This document shows positions 52,388 through 60,239 of a stretch of DNA of 64,000 nt, piece after piece. Under the pieces are notes generated by a model. The model searched no databases. It worked only from the letters and a program-made list of their open reading frames with translations, and was not told the DNA's origin. This DNA is from Halpernia sp048269545. Lineage in GTDB: Bacteria > Bacteroidota > Bacteroidia > Flavobacteriales > Weeksellaceae. The position numbers and the translations under genes were made by a program. Where the stretch lies: NCBI RefSeq assembly GCF_048269545.1, contig NZ_JBLXIJ010000002.1:1-64000 (forward strand), read 5' to 3'. How positions within the stretch are numbered: the first letter of the stretch is position 1; every line of letters starts with the position of its first letter.

Positions 52388-54089
52388 TTTGTTCTTTCAT
52401 TAATTTTATAAAAACACTTGGTTTCATATCAAATTTTCTTTGAAAGTTTTTACTAAAACTATCCGTACTACTAAAACCTGCAATTAGAGCCAATTCTTTA
52501 ACATCTTTATGTAAATATTTTCTTTGAGATTTAAGTTGAGAAAGAATATAATCTACTCTTAAATCATTAATATAATGATTGAAATTTTTATCTTTATAAA
52601 CATTAATAACTCTCGAAAGATAGCTGGAATTTGTACCAAAAGTTTCACTTAAAGATTTTTGAGAAATTTGAGGATCTAAATACAATTTATTAGTCTCTAA
52701 ATTTTCCAACTCTTTTACAATATGTTCTACAATTTGTGGATTTATACCGGGAATATCATCATAAAAAATTTCTTCAACTTCAGGACTGTCTAATCTTGAA
52801 TTTGTTTTTAAGTTGAAATTACTTTTATTTCCATCGAAATGAATAATGTTTTCAAACCTTTCTCTATATTGTTTTTTCAATTTCAAAAAACGGTAAACAA
52901 AAAATAAAGCACCAAATAATACTAAAATAATTAAAATACTGTAAAATATCTGCTGTTGTAAAAGAGAATCTTCTAAGCGGTCTTTTTCTTGTTGAAGTTT
53001 CTTTGTGTCGTACTCTTTATTTATAGTAGTGTAGAGATATTTATAATTTTTCTCATAATTCCGATCAAGATTCATTAACTTTTTTACATATTGTAATTGT
53101 AAATTTTTGTTTCCTGAATTTTGATAATATTTAATTAAATATTCATAGGTAGGTCGGAAATGAGGATCGAGTTTTCCAGTTTTAGAATATTCTGTATCTA
53201 TTAATTTAAAAAAATAGATTGCTTTCTCTTGATTACCTTCTTCCCAATAAGAAAGACCTAAATAAAAATTCTCTGTAAAATGAAAACCTTTATCCTTATA
53301 TAAATTTAACGCTTGATTTAATTTTAAAATTGCAATGTTATAATTTTTTTCAAAATAAGCATCTGTTCCTTCTGAAGATATGAAATAAGGTAAATATTGT
53401 TTTAAATTATTTTTTTTTATATAATTGAATGCTTCAGCGAGTAATGTTTTATTTTCTTTTTGTTTATATAGTTTCGTATTTGTATCTATATAACTCATTA
53501 AAGAATAGAGATAAAACATTTCATTATCCTTACCAAGAATATTAGAATTTATATTTTTCTTAAAATAACTAATACATTGTTTTAACTCTTCTTGAGCTTC
53601 ACTGTAAAGTCCTAAATAAATTTTATTTTGTGCAATATAATATTTGATTTTATAGGTAGTATAATCATCTCCGGTTTTATTAGAAAATTTTATAGCCTGT
53701 AAAAAATCATTTAAAGATTTCTGATATTTTATTTCTTCCATCCAAGTCTTGCCTCGATTAATATAAGCGCTACTCAAAAGGCTTGCTTTGCCACTTTTTT
53801 TTGCAATATTTAAAGCGCTATCCGCAAAAGCAATATTTTTCGGAAATTTTGAATTTGTTGTGGAATATCTGTAAGCATAAATAAGTGTTTCGTAATTTTT
53901 TTCTTTTTTAGATTTCTGAATATAAAGATTAATCATTTTCCACATTTTTGTAGAATCTGAATGTAAATGATCTATCTTTTCTTCTATTTGTTTGTAAGTT
54001 AAATCACTATTAGAAGCTTTTTGGGCTTCAATATTTGGTAATAAACAGAAAAGAAAAAATAGAAAAAGAAAATATTTAGAGTTAATCAT
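52368..54089 (-). CDS. Membrane-spanning TPR sensor with AraC-type DNA-binding domain
   Basis: A 573-residue one-component regulator. A signal/anchor sequence (residues 1-23, ending PNIEAQ) is followed by about 350 residues of tetratricopeptide-like helices. A membrane helix comes near residues 380-405 (YSILIILVLFGALFFVYRF), and a cytoplasmic tail ends in an AraC-type double helix-turn-helix (about 460-565: ISQKSLSETFGTNSSYLSRVIN, then VKELALIAGFSSTDSFSKNFQ). The layout predicts a periplasmic TPR sensor controlling a cytoplasmic HTH. The frame reaches a TTG at 54110, but the ATG at 54089 gives a better signal sequence. It is divergent from two short exported-peptide genes, which are the obvious candidates for target or ligand. 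Confidence 0.85.
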   Translation of the reverse strand: MINSKYFLFLFFLFCLLPNIEAQKASNSDLTYKQIEEKIDHLHSDSTKMWKMINLYIQKSKKEKNYETLIYAYRYSTTNSKFPKNIAFADSALNIAKKSGKASLLSSAYINRGKTWMEEIKYQKSLNDFLQAIKFSNKTGDDYTTYKIKYYIAQNKIYLGLYSEAQEELKQCISYFKKNINSNILGKDNEMFYLYSLMSYIDTNTKLYKQKENKTLLAEAFNYIKKNNLKQYLPYFISSEGTDAYFEKNYNIAILKLNQALNLYKDKGFHFTENFYLGLSYWEEGNQEKAIYFFKLIDTEYSKTGKLDPHFRPTYEYLIKYYQNSGNKNLQLQYVKKLMNLDRNYEKNYKYLYTTINKEYDTKKLQQEKDRLEDSLLQQQIFYSILIILVLFGALFFVYRFLKLKKQYRERFENIIHFDGNKSNFNLKTNSRLDSPEVEEIFYDDIPGINPQIVEHIVKELENLETNKLYLDPQISQKSLSETFGTNSSYLSRVINVYKDKNFNHYINDLRVDYILSQLKSQRKYLHKDVKELALIAGFSSTDSFSKNFQRKFDMKPSVFIKLMKEQIKTSAL

Positions 54090-54239
54090 AAGTTCTTGAA
54101 AATCAAACAAATATCAATTTATTTTTTGTTTTTAAAATTGAGATTTACAAAATTAATGCTTTTATTTTTAAAATGAAGTTCTTTTTTTTTGATATAAGAG
54201 TCATTTTTTATGATATAGCAGTTCAAACTGGTCTTGTCA

Positions 54240-54272
54240 TTTGGAAGCAATAATGTAATGTTTATAGATTTG
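54240..54272 (+). promoter_or_regulatory. Promoter of the exported-peptide genes
   Basis: TTTG (54240-54243), 21 bases, TAGATTTG (54265-54272); leader of about 40 bases to the ATG at 54317. It lies in the 227-bp divergent region shared with the TPR-AraC gene. Confidence 0.6.
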
Positions 54273-54316
54273 GCATAAGTTAAAATAACAACATAACAAT
54301 TTAACACTTATTTATT

Positions 54317-54523
54317 ATGAAAAAAATTATTTACCTAAGTATCGTTTTAGTTACTTTATCATTAACATCTTGTAGAGATCAAGAAGATATGGTACAATTA
54401 AACGATGTAAAACCTACCAATGTTGCAGCAAAAAATGCAACAAATAATGATTCTACTAATTATACAGAATTCAATTCTTCATCTGAAGAGCAAGGGGATC
54501 CAACCAAACCACCAAAATTGTAA
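54317..54523 (+). CDS. Short exported lipoprotein peptide, copy 1
   Basis: A 68-residue protein with a signal sequence and lipobox LTSC (Cys19). The mature part is acidic and Asn/Ser-rich and ends GDPTKPPKL. It is clearly paralogous to the next gene: the signal region, QEDMVQLNDVK, the NYTEFNSSS stretch and the (D/N)PTxPP(K/R) end all align. No known domain was found. The divergent TPR-AraC membrane regulator, its own promoter and the conserved C-terminal motif suggest a signalling or regulated surface peptide; this is inference. Confidence 0.7.
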   Translation: MKKIIYLSIVLVTLSLTSCRDQEDMVQLNDVKPTNVAAKNATNNDSTNYTEFNSSSEEQGDPTKPPKL

Positions 54524-54579
54524 AATTTCATTAGTTAAATTATTTAATAAAATAAAACAGTTAAAATATAATAATCATT

Positions 54580-54792
54580 ATGAAAAAATTTATTTATCTA
54601 TGTATTGTATTAGCAACTTTATCATTAAGTTCATTCAGAACACAAGAAGAAATAGTACAATTAAAGGACATAAAATCAGTTGCAAAAACTTTAAATGAAT
54701 TTACAAGTAATAAAATTGATTCTAAAAATTATGCTGCTTTTGATTCTTCTTCTACGGAACTAGATAATCCTACAAGCCCACCAAGAGACTAA
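54580..54792 (+). CDS. Short exported peptide, copy 2 without lipobox cysteine
   Basis: A 70-residue paralogue of the preceding gene, 56 bases downstream. The signal region (MKKFIYLCIVLATLSLSSF) is closely related, but the lipobox Cys is replaced by Phe (SSC to SSF). The product should therefore be cut by ordinary signal peptidase or stay anchored, not lipidated. EEIVQLKDIK, NYAAFDSSS and the ending DNPTSPPRD mirror copy 1. A weak hairpin and then three strong tandem hairpins follow. Function unknown. Confidence 0.65.
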   Translation: MKKFIYLCIVLATLSLSSFRTQEEIVQLKDIKSVAKTLNEFTSNKIDSKNYAAFDSSSTELDNPTSPPRD

Positions 54793-54802
54793 AGTTTGTT
54801 AG

Positions 54803-54831
54803 AAGTGAACTGTAATTATTCTTCACTTTTT
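54803..54831 (+). terminator. Weak terminator after peptide copy 2
   Basis: AAGTGAA (54803-54809) pairs with TTCACTT (54822-54828), 12-base loop, short T-run. Confidence 0.5.
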
Positions 54832-54864
54832 AAAATAAGAAATTTTTTTTCATCATTTGTGTTG

Positions 54865-54902
54865 ATCTCTTCCGTTTCTAAACGGACGGAAGGGATTTTT
54901 TT
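54865..54902 (+). terminator. Hairpin of unit 1
   Basis: ATCTCTTCCGT (54865-54875) pairs with ACGGAAGGGAT (54886-54896), 11 bp including one G-U, then Ts. An alternative inner stem CCGTTT / AAACGG (54872-54885) excludes part of the outer one. Confidence 0.75.
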
Positions 54903-54962
54903 AAAATCATGAAAAACTTTAGAGCAATCTAAAAAACGACTTTTTTTTCATCATTTGTGTTG

Positions 54963-54999
54963 ATCTCTTCCGTTCATTCGGATGGAAGAGATTTTTTTT
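54963..54999 (+). terminator. Hairpin of unit 2
   Basis: ATCTCTTCCGT (54963-54973) pairs with ATGGAAGAGAT (54982-54992), 11 bp with one G-U, followed by eight Ts. Confidence 0.75.
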
Positions 55000-55059
55000 A
55001 AAATTATGAAAAACTTTAGAGCAATCTAAAAAACGACTTTTTTTTCATCATTTGTGTTG

Positions 55060-55091
55060 ATCTCCTTTGCAAATTGTAAAGGGGATTTTTT
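55060..55091 (+). terminator. Hairpin of unit 3
   Basis: ATCTCCTTTGC (55060-55070) pairs with GTAAAGGGGAT (55076-55086), then six Ts. Four pairs differ from unit 1 with both partners changed. It ends at the stop codon of the convergent gene. Confidence 0.75.
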
Positions 55092-55386
55092 AGTGAAATA
55101 ATTTTATAAATAACATTCCTATAGCAAGAAAAATACAAATCAAAGCACCTAAAAACAAAAAATCCGCAAAAGATTCATACTTTATTTTATACTTTTCATT
55201 TTCACTTCGGATAGCTAAGAAAGAAAAAATACAGCTCATTGTGAAAAGCAGAGCTGCAATTCCCACAAATTCATCTAAATAAGTAGATTTATCAGTATTG
55301 GTAATTTTGAGAGAAGTAATTATCAATAAACAAAATCCTAATAAATTAGAAGAAGCGTTCAAAATATGTGGAGATTTCTCTCTCAT
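55090..55386 (-). CDS. Small three-helix membrane protein
   Basis: A 98-residue protein with three hydrophobic segments (about residues 13-28, 38-58 and 72-95), separated by a charged loop with RSENEKYKIKYES. It resembles the many short uncharacterised inner-membrane proteins of flavobacteria; no domain was recognised. It faces the hairpin array convergently and its stop codon abuts the third hairpin. It is divergent from the E1 gene. Function unknown. Confidence 0.6.
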   Translation of the reverse strand: MREKSPHILNASSNLLGFCLLIITSLKITNTDKSTYLDEFVGIAALLFTMSCIFSFLAIRSENEKYKIKYESFADFLFLGALICIFLAIGMLFIKLFH

Positions 55387-55490
55387 TTTTATATTTTTTA
55401 TACAAATTAAGAACTTGTATTGCAGTTATAAAAATTTGATTTTATAAAATTCTATTAATTATAATATTTTAATATTCTTTAGTAATTAAT

Positions 55491-55498
55491 TATCTTTG
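55491..55498 (+). promoter_or_regulatory. -7 element of the E1 gene promoter
   Basis: TATCTTTG, exact TAnnTTTG, 17 bases before the ATG; TTTA at 55468-55471 sits at the -33 position. Confidence 0.5.
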
Positions 55499-55515
55499 TA
55501 GAAATCCATTGTATT

Positions 55516-57948
55516 ATGCAAAACACCTATATAGAAACGCAGCAAATCTCTTTTCAAGATTTTAAAAATAATATTTTAGAAGATTATAAATTAGGTAGGA
55601 TTTCCCGAGAAATGTCTTATTTAGGAAGAAAAGAAGTTTTAACAGGCAAAGCAAAATTCGGTATTTTTGGTGATGGAAAAGAATTACCTCAATTAGCAAT
55701 GGCTAAAGTTTTTAAAAATGGAGATTTTCGTTCTGGTTATTATAGAGATCAAACTTTTGCTTTAGCGATTGATGCTGTTTCTATAGAAAGTTTTTTCGCA
55801 CAACTTTACGCCGATACAAATACAGAAAGAGAACCAGCTTCTGCAGGAAGACAAATGAATGGTCATTATGGAACCCGAAGTTTAAACGAAGATGGAAGTT
55901 GGAAAAATTTAACAGAACAAAAAAATAGTTCACCAGATATTTCTCCAACTGCAGGACAAATGCCGCGATTATTAGGTTTGGCTCTTGCTTCTAAAATATA
56001 TAAAAAAGTAAAATTTGAAGGTTCAGAAAAATTTTCTAACAACGGGCAAGAAGTTGCTTTTGGGACAATTGGCGACGCTTCAACAGCAGAAGGACATTTT
56101 TTTGAAACATTAAATGCAGCTTGTGCGCTGCAAGTTCCGATGGTCATTTCTATTTGGGACGATGGTTACGGAATCTCCGTTCCTACAGGTCAACAAAGAG
56201 CAAAAGCAGATATTTCAGAAATGCTTTCTGGTTTTCAAAGAAAAGAGGGAGAAAATCAAGGGTGTGAAATTATACAAGTTCAAGCCTGGAATTATCCACA
56301 GCTTTTAGAAGCTTACGCAAAAGCAGAACATTATGCGAGAACGGAAAGTGTCCCTGTAATTATTCATGTAATAGAAGTAACGCAACCGCAAGGACATTCT
56401 ACTTCTGGCTCTCACGAAAGATATAAAAATGAACAAAGATTAAACTGGGAAAAAGATTTTGATTGTCTTAATAAATTCCGAGAATGGATTTTAAATTATT
56501 CTATTGAAATTGAAAATAATGAACAACTTCTGGCAAGTGTGGAAGAGTTAGATTCAATTGATTTAATGGCAAAAAAATTAGTAAAAGAAGGTCAAAAAAA
56601 AGCATGGGAAAATTATCAAAGGAGCATTAATGATTTAAAATTAGAAGTATTTCCTTTAATAAAAATTTTAAGTGAAAATAATTCAAAAGTTGCTTCTTTA
56701 TTAGAAATATTTGATAAAAAGGTAACTGTTAGTAAAAAGGATATTTTCCATTTAGTACGACAAAGTTTATTAGTAACAAGAACTGAGAATTCTGAAAATA
56801 GAAATAATTTATTAAAAAGATATTCTCAAATATTTGGTCAAGAAAAAGATAATTATTCTTCACATTTATATTCTCAATCTCAATGGAAAGCAACGAATGT
56901 AAAAGAAATTGCACCTATTTTTTCAGACAATTCTGAAACGGTTGATGGAAGAGTAGTGGTGCGAAATAATTTCGATAAAATTTTTGAAAAATATTCAGAA
57001 GCTTTGGTTTTTGGTGAAGACGCTGGAAATATTGGAGATGTAAACCAAGGATTAGAAGGTTTGCAGGAAAAATATGGAGATTTAAGAATTGCAGATACAG
57101 GAATTCGTGAAGCAACGATTCTTGGACAAGGAATTGGTTTGGCTTTACGCGGATTAAGACCAATTGCAGAAATACAATATTTAGATTACGTCTTGTATTG
57201 TTTGCAAGGAATGAGCGACGATTTAGCGACCGTTCAATACAGAACAAAAGGCGGACAAAAAGCGCCGGTAATTATTAGAACTCGAGGTCATAGATTAGAA
57301 GGAATTTGGCATTCTGGTTCTCCGATGGCAGGAATTTTAAATCTATGTAAAGGAATTTTAGTTTTAACTCCAAGAAATTTGACAAAAGCCGCAGGTTTTT
57401 ACAATACAATGTTGCAAAGTGACGAACCTTGCATTATTATTGAGCCTTTAAACGGTTACAGATTAAAAGAAAAACAGCCCGATAATTTGGGCGAATTCAC
57501 TTTACCAGTTGGGCAAATTGAAGTAACAAAAGAAGGAAAAGATGTGACTTTAATTTCTTATGGTTCCACTTGGAGATTAGTTATGGATGCAGCAGAACAA
57601 TTAGAAAAATTAGGAATTTCTGCAGAAGTGATCGATGTTCAATCTTTAATTCCATTTGATTTAGAAAAAAATATTTTAAAAAGTCTTCAAAAAACAAATC
57701 GTTTGGTTATTATTGACGAAGACGTTGAAGGCGGTGCATCGGCGTTTATTTTGCAACAAATTTTAGAAGTTCAAAAAGCTTTTAAATATTTAGATTCAGA
57801 GCCAATCACTTTAACAGCAAAAAATCATCGTCCTGCTTACGGAAGTGATGGTGATTATTTTAGTAAACCTTCTGTAGATGATATAATAGAAACTATTTAT
57901 AATTTATTTAATGAAGTAAATCCAGATAAATTTCCGACGATTTATTAG
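55516..57948 (+). CDS. 2-oxoacid dehydrogenase E1 component, fused alpha and beta subunits
   Basis: Thiamine-diphosphate enzyme of 810 residues joining the alpha (about 1-420) and beta (about 475-810) chains that are separate in most bacteria. The alpha part has YYRDQTFALAI, the ThDP-binding GTIGDASTAEGHFFETLN and WDDGYGISVPT. The beta part has FGEDAGNIGDVNQGLEG, ADTGIREATILGQGIGLAL and LISYGSTWRLVMDAAEQL. This fusion is common in Bacteroidota and is usually named branched-chain or 2-oxoisovalerate dehydrogenase E1. No E2 is adjacent, but lipoamide dehydrogenase (E3) follows. Substrate choice between branched-chain 2-oxoacids and pyruvate is not settled by sequence. Confidence 0.88.
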   Translation: MQNTYIETQQISFQDFKNNILEDYKLGRISREMSYLGRKEVLTGKAKFGIFGDGKELPQLAMAKVFKNGDFRSGYYRDQTFALAIDAVSIESFFAQLYADTNTEREPASAGRQMNGHYGTRSLNEDGSWKNLTEQKNSSPDISPTAGQMPRLLGLALASKIYKKVKFEGSEKFSNNGQEVAFGTIGDASTAEGHFFETLNAACALQVPMVISIWDDGYGISVPTGQQRAKADISEMLSGFQRKEGENQGCEIIQVQAWNYPQLLEAYAKAEHYARTESVPVIIHVIEVTQPQGHSTSGSHERYKNEQRLNWEKDFDCLNKFREWILNYSIEIENNEQLLASVEELDSIDLMAKKLVKEGQKKAWENYQRSINDLKLEVFPLIKILSENNSKVASLLEIFDKKVTVSKKDIFHLVRQSLLVTRTENSENRNNLLKRYSQIFGQEKDNYSSHLYSQSQWKATNVKEIAPIFSDNSETVDGRVVVRNNFDKIFEKYSEALVFGEDAGNIGDVNQGLEGLQEKYGDLRIADTGIREATILGQGIGLALRGLRPIAEIQYLDYVLYCLQGMSDDLATVQYRTKGGQKAPVIIRTRGHRLEGIWHSGSPMAGILNLCKGILVLTPRNLTKAAGFYNTMLQSDEPCIIIEPLNGYRLKEKQPDNLGEFTLPVGQIEVTKEGKDVTLISYGSTWRLVMDAAEQLEKLGISAEVIDVQSLIPFDLEKNILKSLQKTNRLVIIDEDVEGGASAFILQQILEVQKAFKYLDSEPITLTAKNHRPAYGSDGDYFSKPSVDDIIETIYNLFNEVNPDKFPTIY

Positions 57949-57971
57949 AGTTTATAAATGGAATATGTAAA

Positions 57972-58002
57972 CTTTCAAAATCAGATTTGAAAGGTCTTTT
58001 TT
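57972..58002 (+). terminator. Terminator after the E1 gene
   Basis: CTTTCAAA (57972-57979) / TTTGAAAG (57986-57993), loop of six bases, GTC and then six Ts. Confidence 0.65.
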
Positions 58003-58061
58003 GATGTTTTTGTTAAGAATTAGAAGGTTTAATTCTAATTTTTAAAATCATTATTTTTCAC

Positions 58062-58069
58062 TAAATTTG
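58062..58069 (+). promoter_or_regulatory. -7 element of the lpd promoter
   Basis: TAAATTTG, exact TAnnTTTG, 21 bases before the ATG at 58091. It overlaps the in-frame TTG at 58067, which therefore cannot be the start. Confidence 0.55.
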
Positions 58070-58090
58070 CTTAAATTTTTTTACAACATT

Positions 58091-59479
58091 ATGAACTACG
58101 ATATTATTGTTATTGGAAGCGGTCCGGGAGGATATGTTGCAGCAATTAGAGCAGCACAATTAGGTTTTAAAACTGCAATTATTGAACGCGAAAGTTTGGG
58201 TGGAATTTGCCTTAATTGGGGTTGTATTCCAACGAAAGCACTTTTAAAATCTGGGCAGGTTTTTCATTACATAAATCACGCAGAAGAATTTGGTTTAAAT
58301 AAAGTGGAAGCCAGTTTTGAATTTCCGAATATCATTAAAAGAAGTAGAGGCGTAGCTAATAAAATGAGCAAAGGCATTGAATTTTTAATGAAAAAAAATA
58401 AAATCGATGTTATTTTTGGAACAGCAAAAATTGCAAAAGGGAAAAAAGTAAATGTTACAGATAAAGATGGAAAAACTACCGAATATTCTGCTACAAATAT
58501 TATTTTAGCAACTGGCGCAAGATCACGAGAACTACCAAATATTCCCCAAGATGGCAAGAAAGTAATTGGTTATAGACAAGCAATGTCACTTCCAGAACAA
58601 CCAAAATCTATGATTGTAGTGGGTTCTGGTGCAATAGGTGTGGAATTCGCAGATTTTTATAATTCTATTGGAACTAAAGTTACAATTGTAGAATTCATGC
58701 CAAATGTGGTTCCTGTGGAAGATGAAGAAGTTTCTAAACAATTAGAAAAATCTTTAAAAAAATCAGGAATTGATATCATGCTAAATTCTTCTGTAGATTC
58801 AATCGACACTTCTGAAAACGGAGTTAAAGCAAATGTAAAAACCGAAAAAGGAAATATTACTTTAGAAGCTGATATTTTACTTTCCGCTGTGGGAATTGCT
58901 TCAAATCTTGAAGGACAAGGTTTAGAAGAAGTAGGAATTAAAACAGATAAAGGTAAAGTTTTGGTTAATGAATGGTATGAAACTTCTGTTCCTGGTTATT
59001 ATGCAATTGGAGATTTACTACCTACACAGGCTTTGGCGCATGTTGCAAGCGCAGAAGGAATTACTTGTGTTGAAAAAATTAAAGGTTTGCATGTAGAAGC
59101 AATCGATTATGGAAATATTCCTGGTTGCACTTATTGTCATCCAGAAGTGGCAAGCGTCGGAATGACGGAAAAACAAGCCAAAGAAAAAGGTTACGAATTA
59201 AAAATTGGAAAATTTCCTTTCTCCGCAAATGGAAAAGCCACTGCAAATGGTGATACAGAAGGTTTTATTAAAGTAATTTTCGATGCAAAATACGGCGAAT
59301 TTTTAGGTTGTCACATGATCGGAACTGGGGTTACCGAAATGATTGCCGAAGCTGTAGTTGCAAGAAAATTAGAAACTACAGGACACGCTTTGTTAAAAGC
59401 AATTCATCCACATCCAACATTATCCGAAGCAATGACAGAAGCAGTTGCTGCAGCTTATGGTGAAGTAATTCACATTTAA
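58091..59479 (+). CDS. lpdA: Dihydrolipoyl dehydrogenase (E3)
   Basis: FAD/NAD disulfide oxidoreductase that reoxidises dihydrolipoamide of 2-oxoacid dehydrogenase complexes. The 462-residue protein starts MNYDIIVIGSGPGGYVAAIRA (FAD motif) and has the redox pair Cys40/Cys45 in GGICLNWGCIPTKA. The NAD motif is VGSGAIGVEFADF, and the C-terminal catalytic HPHPTLSE is near 440. The frame extends upstream to a TTG, but that lies within the promoter, so the ATG at 58091 is used. Placed after the E1 gene but separated from it by a terminator. Confidence 0.95.
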   Translation: MNYDIIVIGSGPGGYVAAIRAAQLGFKTAIIERESLGGICLNWGCIPTKALLKSGQVFHYINHAEEFGLNKVEASFEFPNIIKRSRGVANKMSKGIEFLMKKNKIDVIFGTAKIAKGKKVNVTDKDGKTTEYSATNIILATGARSRELPNIPQDGKKVIGYRQAMSLPEQPKSMIVVGSGAIGVEFADFYNSIGTKVTIVEFMPNVVPVEDEEVSKQLEKSLKKSGIDIMLNSSVDSIDTSENGVKANVKTEKGNITLEADILLSAVGIASNLEGQGLEEVGIKTDKGKVLVNEWYETSVPGYYAIGDLLPTQALAHVASAEGITCVEKIKGLHVEAIDYGNIPGCTYCHPEVASVGMTEKQAKEKGYELKIGKFPFSANGKATANGDTEGFIKVIFDAKYGEFLGCHMIGTGVTEMIAEAVVARKLETTGHALLKAIHPHPTLSEAMTEAVAAAYGEVIHI

Positions 59480-59497
59480 GAAATATTCAAATTACTA

Positions 59498-59524
59498 AAA
59501 GGCGGTTTTATAACCGCTTTTTTT
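59498..59524 (+). terminator. Terminator after lpdA
   Basis: GCGGTT / AACCGC stem with TTAT loop, flanking AAA / TTT pairing, and a T-run. Confidence 0.8.
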
Positions 59525-59537
59525 ATAAATTTATTCA

Positions 59538-60239
59538 ATGGAAAAAGAAATAAAATTTGAAGACCATTTTATCAACCGAAGCAACTGGATTCGCGCTGCA
59601 GTTTTAGGCGCAAATGACGGGATTGTTTCAGTTGCAAGTATTGCAGTAGGAGTTTCAGCTGCAGGTTCAAGCAGAGAAATTTTAATTTTAGCAACTTTGG
59701 CAGGTTTAGTTGCAGGTGTTTTTGCAATGGCTGCAGGAGAATTTGTTTCCGTAAGTTCACAAGCCGATATTGAAGCTGCAGATTTAAAAAGAGAAGCCAA
59801 AGAATTAGAAGAAATGCCAGAACATGAAATGCACGAATTGGCAAAAATTTATCAAAAACGAGGTTTAACTGAAAAATTATCTTTAGAAGTTGCACATCAA
59901 TTACACGAACACGATGCTTTAGGAGCGCACGCAAGAGATGAATTGGGCATTAATGAAATTATGAAAGCGCAACCTTTTCAAGCCGCATTTGCAAGTGGTG
60001 CTGCATTTGTCGCAGGTGGAATTCTACCACTTTTAGTGAGTGTATTTTTACCTTTAAAGGAAATGATGTATTATCAATACGGTTTTACGATTATATTTTT
60101 AATTATTTTGGGTTACCTTTCCGCTCGTGGCGGCGGTTCACATATTTTTAAAGCCATTGTTAGAATTACCATTTGGGGAACTTTAGCAATGATTGCTTCT
60201 GCTTTTGTTGGATATTTATTCGGAGTTAATGTAAATTAA
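59538..60239 (+). CDS. VIT1/CCC1-family iron or manganese transporter
   Basis: Membrane transporter of 233 residues related to the plant and yeast vacuolar Fe2+/Mn2+ transporters. The signature GANDGIVSVASIAVGVSAAG lies in helix 1 (about residues 24-43), with AMAAGEFVSVSSQADIE in helix 2 and three later helices. A cytoplasmic metal-binding Glu-rich segment (ELEEMPEHEMHELAKIYQKRG) lies in the middle. It exports or stores metal in other bacteria; direction here is inferred. The patatin gene begins at the very next base. Confidence 0.88.
   Translation: MEKEIKFEDHFINRSNWIRAAVLGANDGIVSVASIAVGVSAAGSSREILILATLAGLVAGVFAMAAGEFVSVSSQADIEAADLKREAKELEEMPEHEMHELAKIYQKRGLTEKLSLEVAHQLHEHDALGAHARDELGINEIMKAQPFQAAFASGAAFVAGGILPLLVSVFLPLKEMMYYQYGFTIIFLIILGYLSARGGGSHIFKAIVRITIWGTLAMIASAFVGYLFGVNVN

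Larger units (their letters stand above)
54843..55091 (+). repeat. Array of three tandem ~97-bp hairpin units
   Basis: Units begin at 54843, 54941 and 55038 (the third is partial). Each opens with eight Ts and CATCATTTGTGTTGATCTC, then an 11-bp hairpin followed by a T-run. Units 1 and 2 continue with a 38-base tail that contains ATGAAAAACTTTAGAGCAATC and a stop (seven codons, MKNFRAI; 54909-54932 and 55006-55029). Units 1 and 2 are nearly identical outside the hairpin (one change in about 70 bases) but differ inside it, with pairing kept. They look like tandem terminators or small-RNA cassettes on the plus strand. Confidence 0.8.

Noticed and set aside
54843..55091. The three tandem repeats as a CRISPR array
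   Set aside because: Units are ~97 bp with a structured variable part and T-runs, only two and a half copies, and no cas genes; not CRISPR-like.
56915..57247. Long antisense open frame opposite the E1 gene
   Set aside because: Low-complexity Leu/Gln/Phe-rich translation typical of the shadow of a conserved gene; no independent support.
58067..58090. TTG start extending lipoamide dehydrogenase
   Set aside because: It overlaps the TAAATTTG promoter element; the ATG at 58091 gives the standard N-terminus.
59572..59934. Antisense 120-codon frame opposite the VIT transporter
   Set aside because: Leu/Gln-biased shadow of a coding strand; the sense gene has clear motifs.
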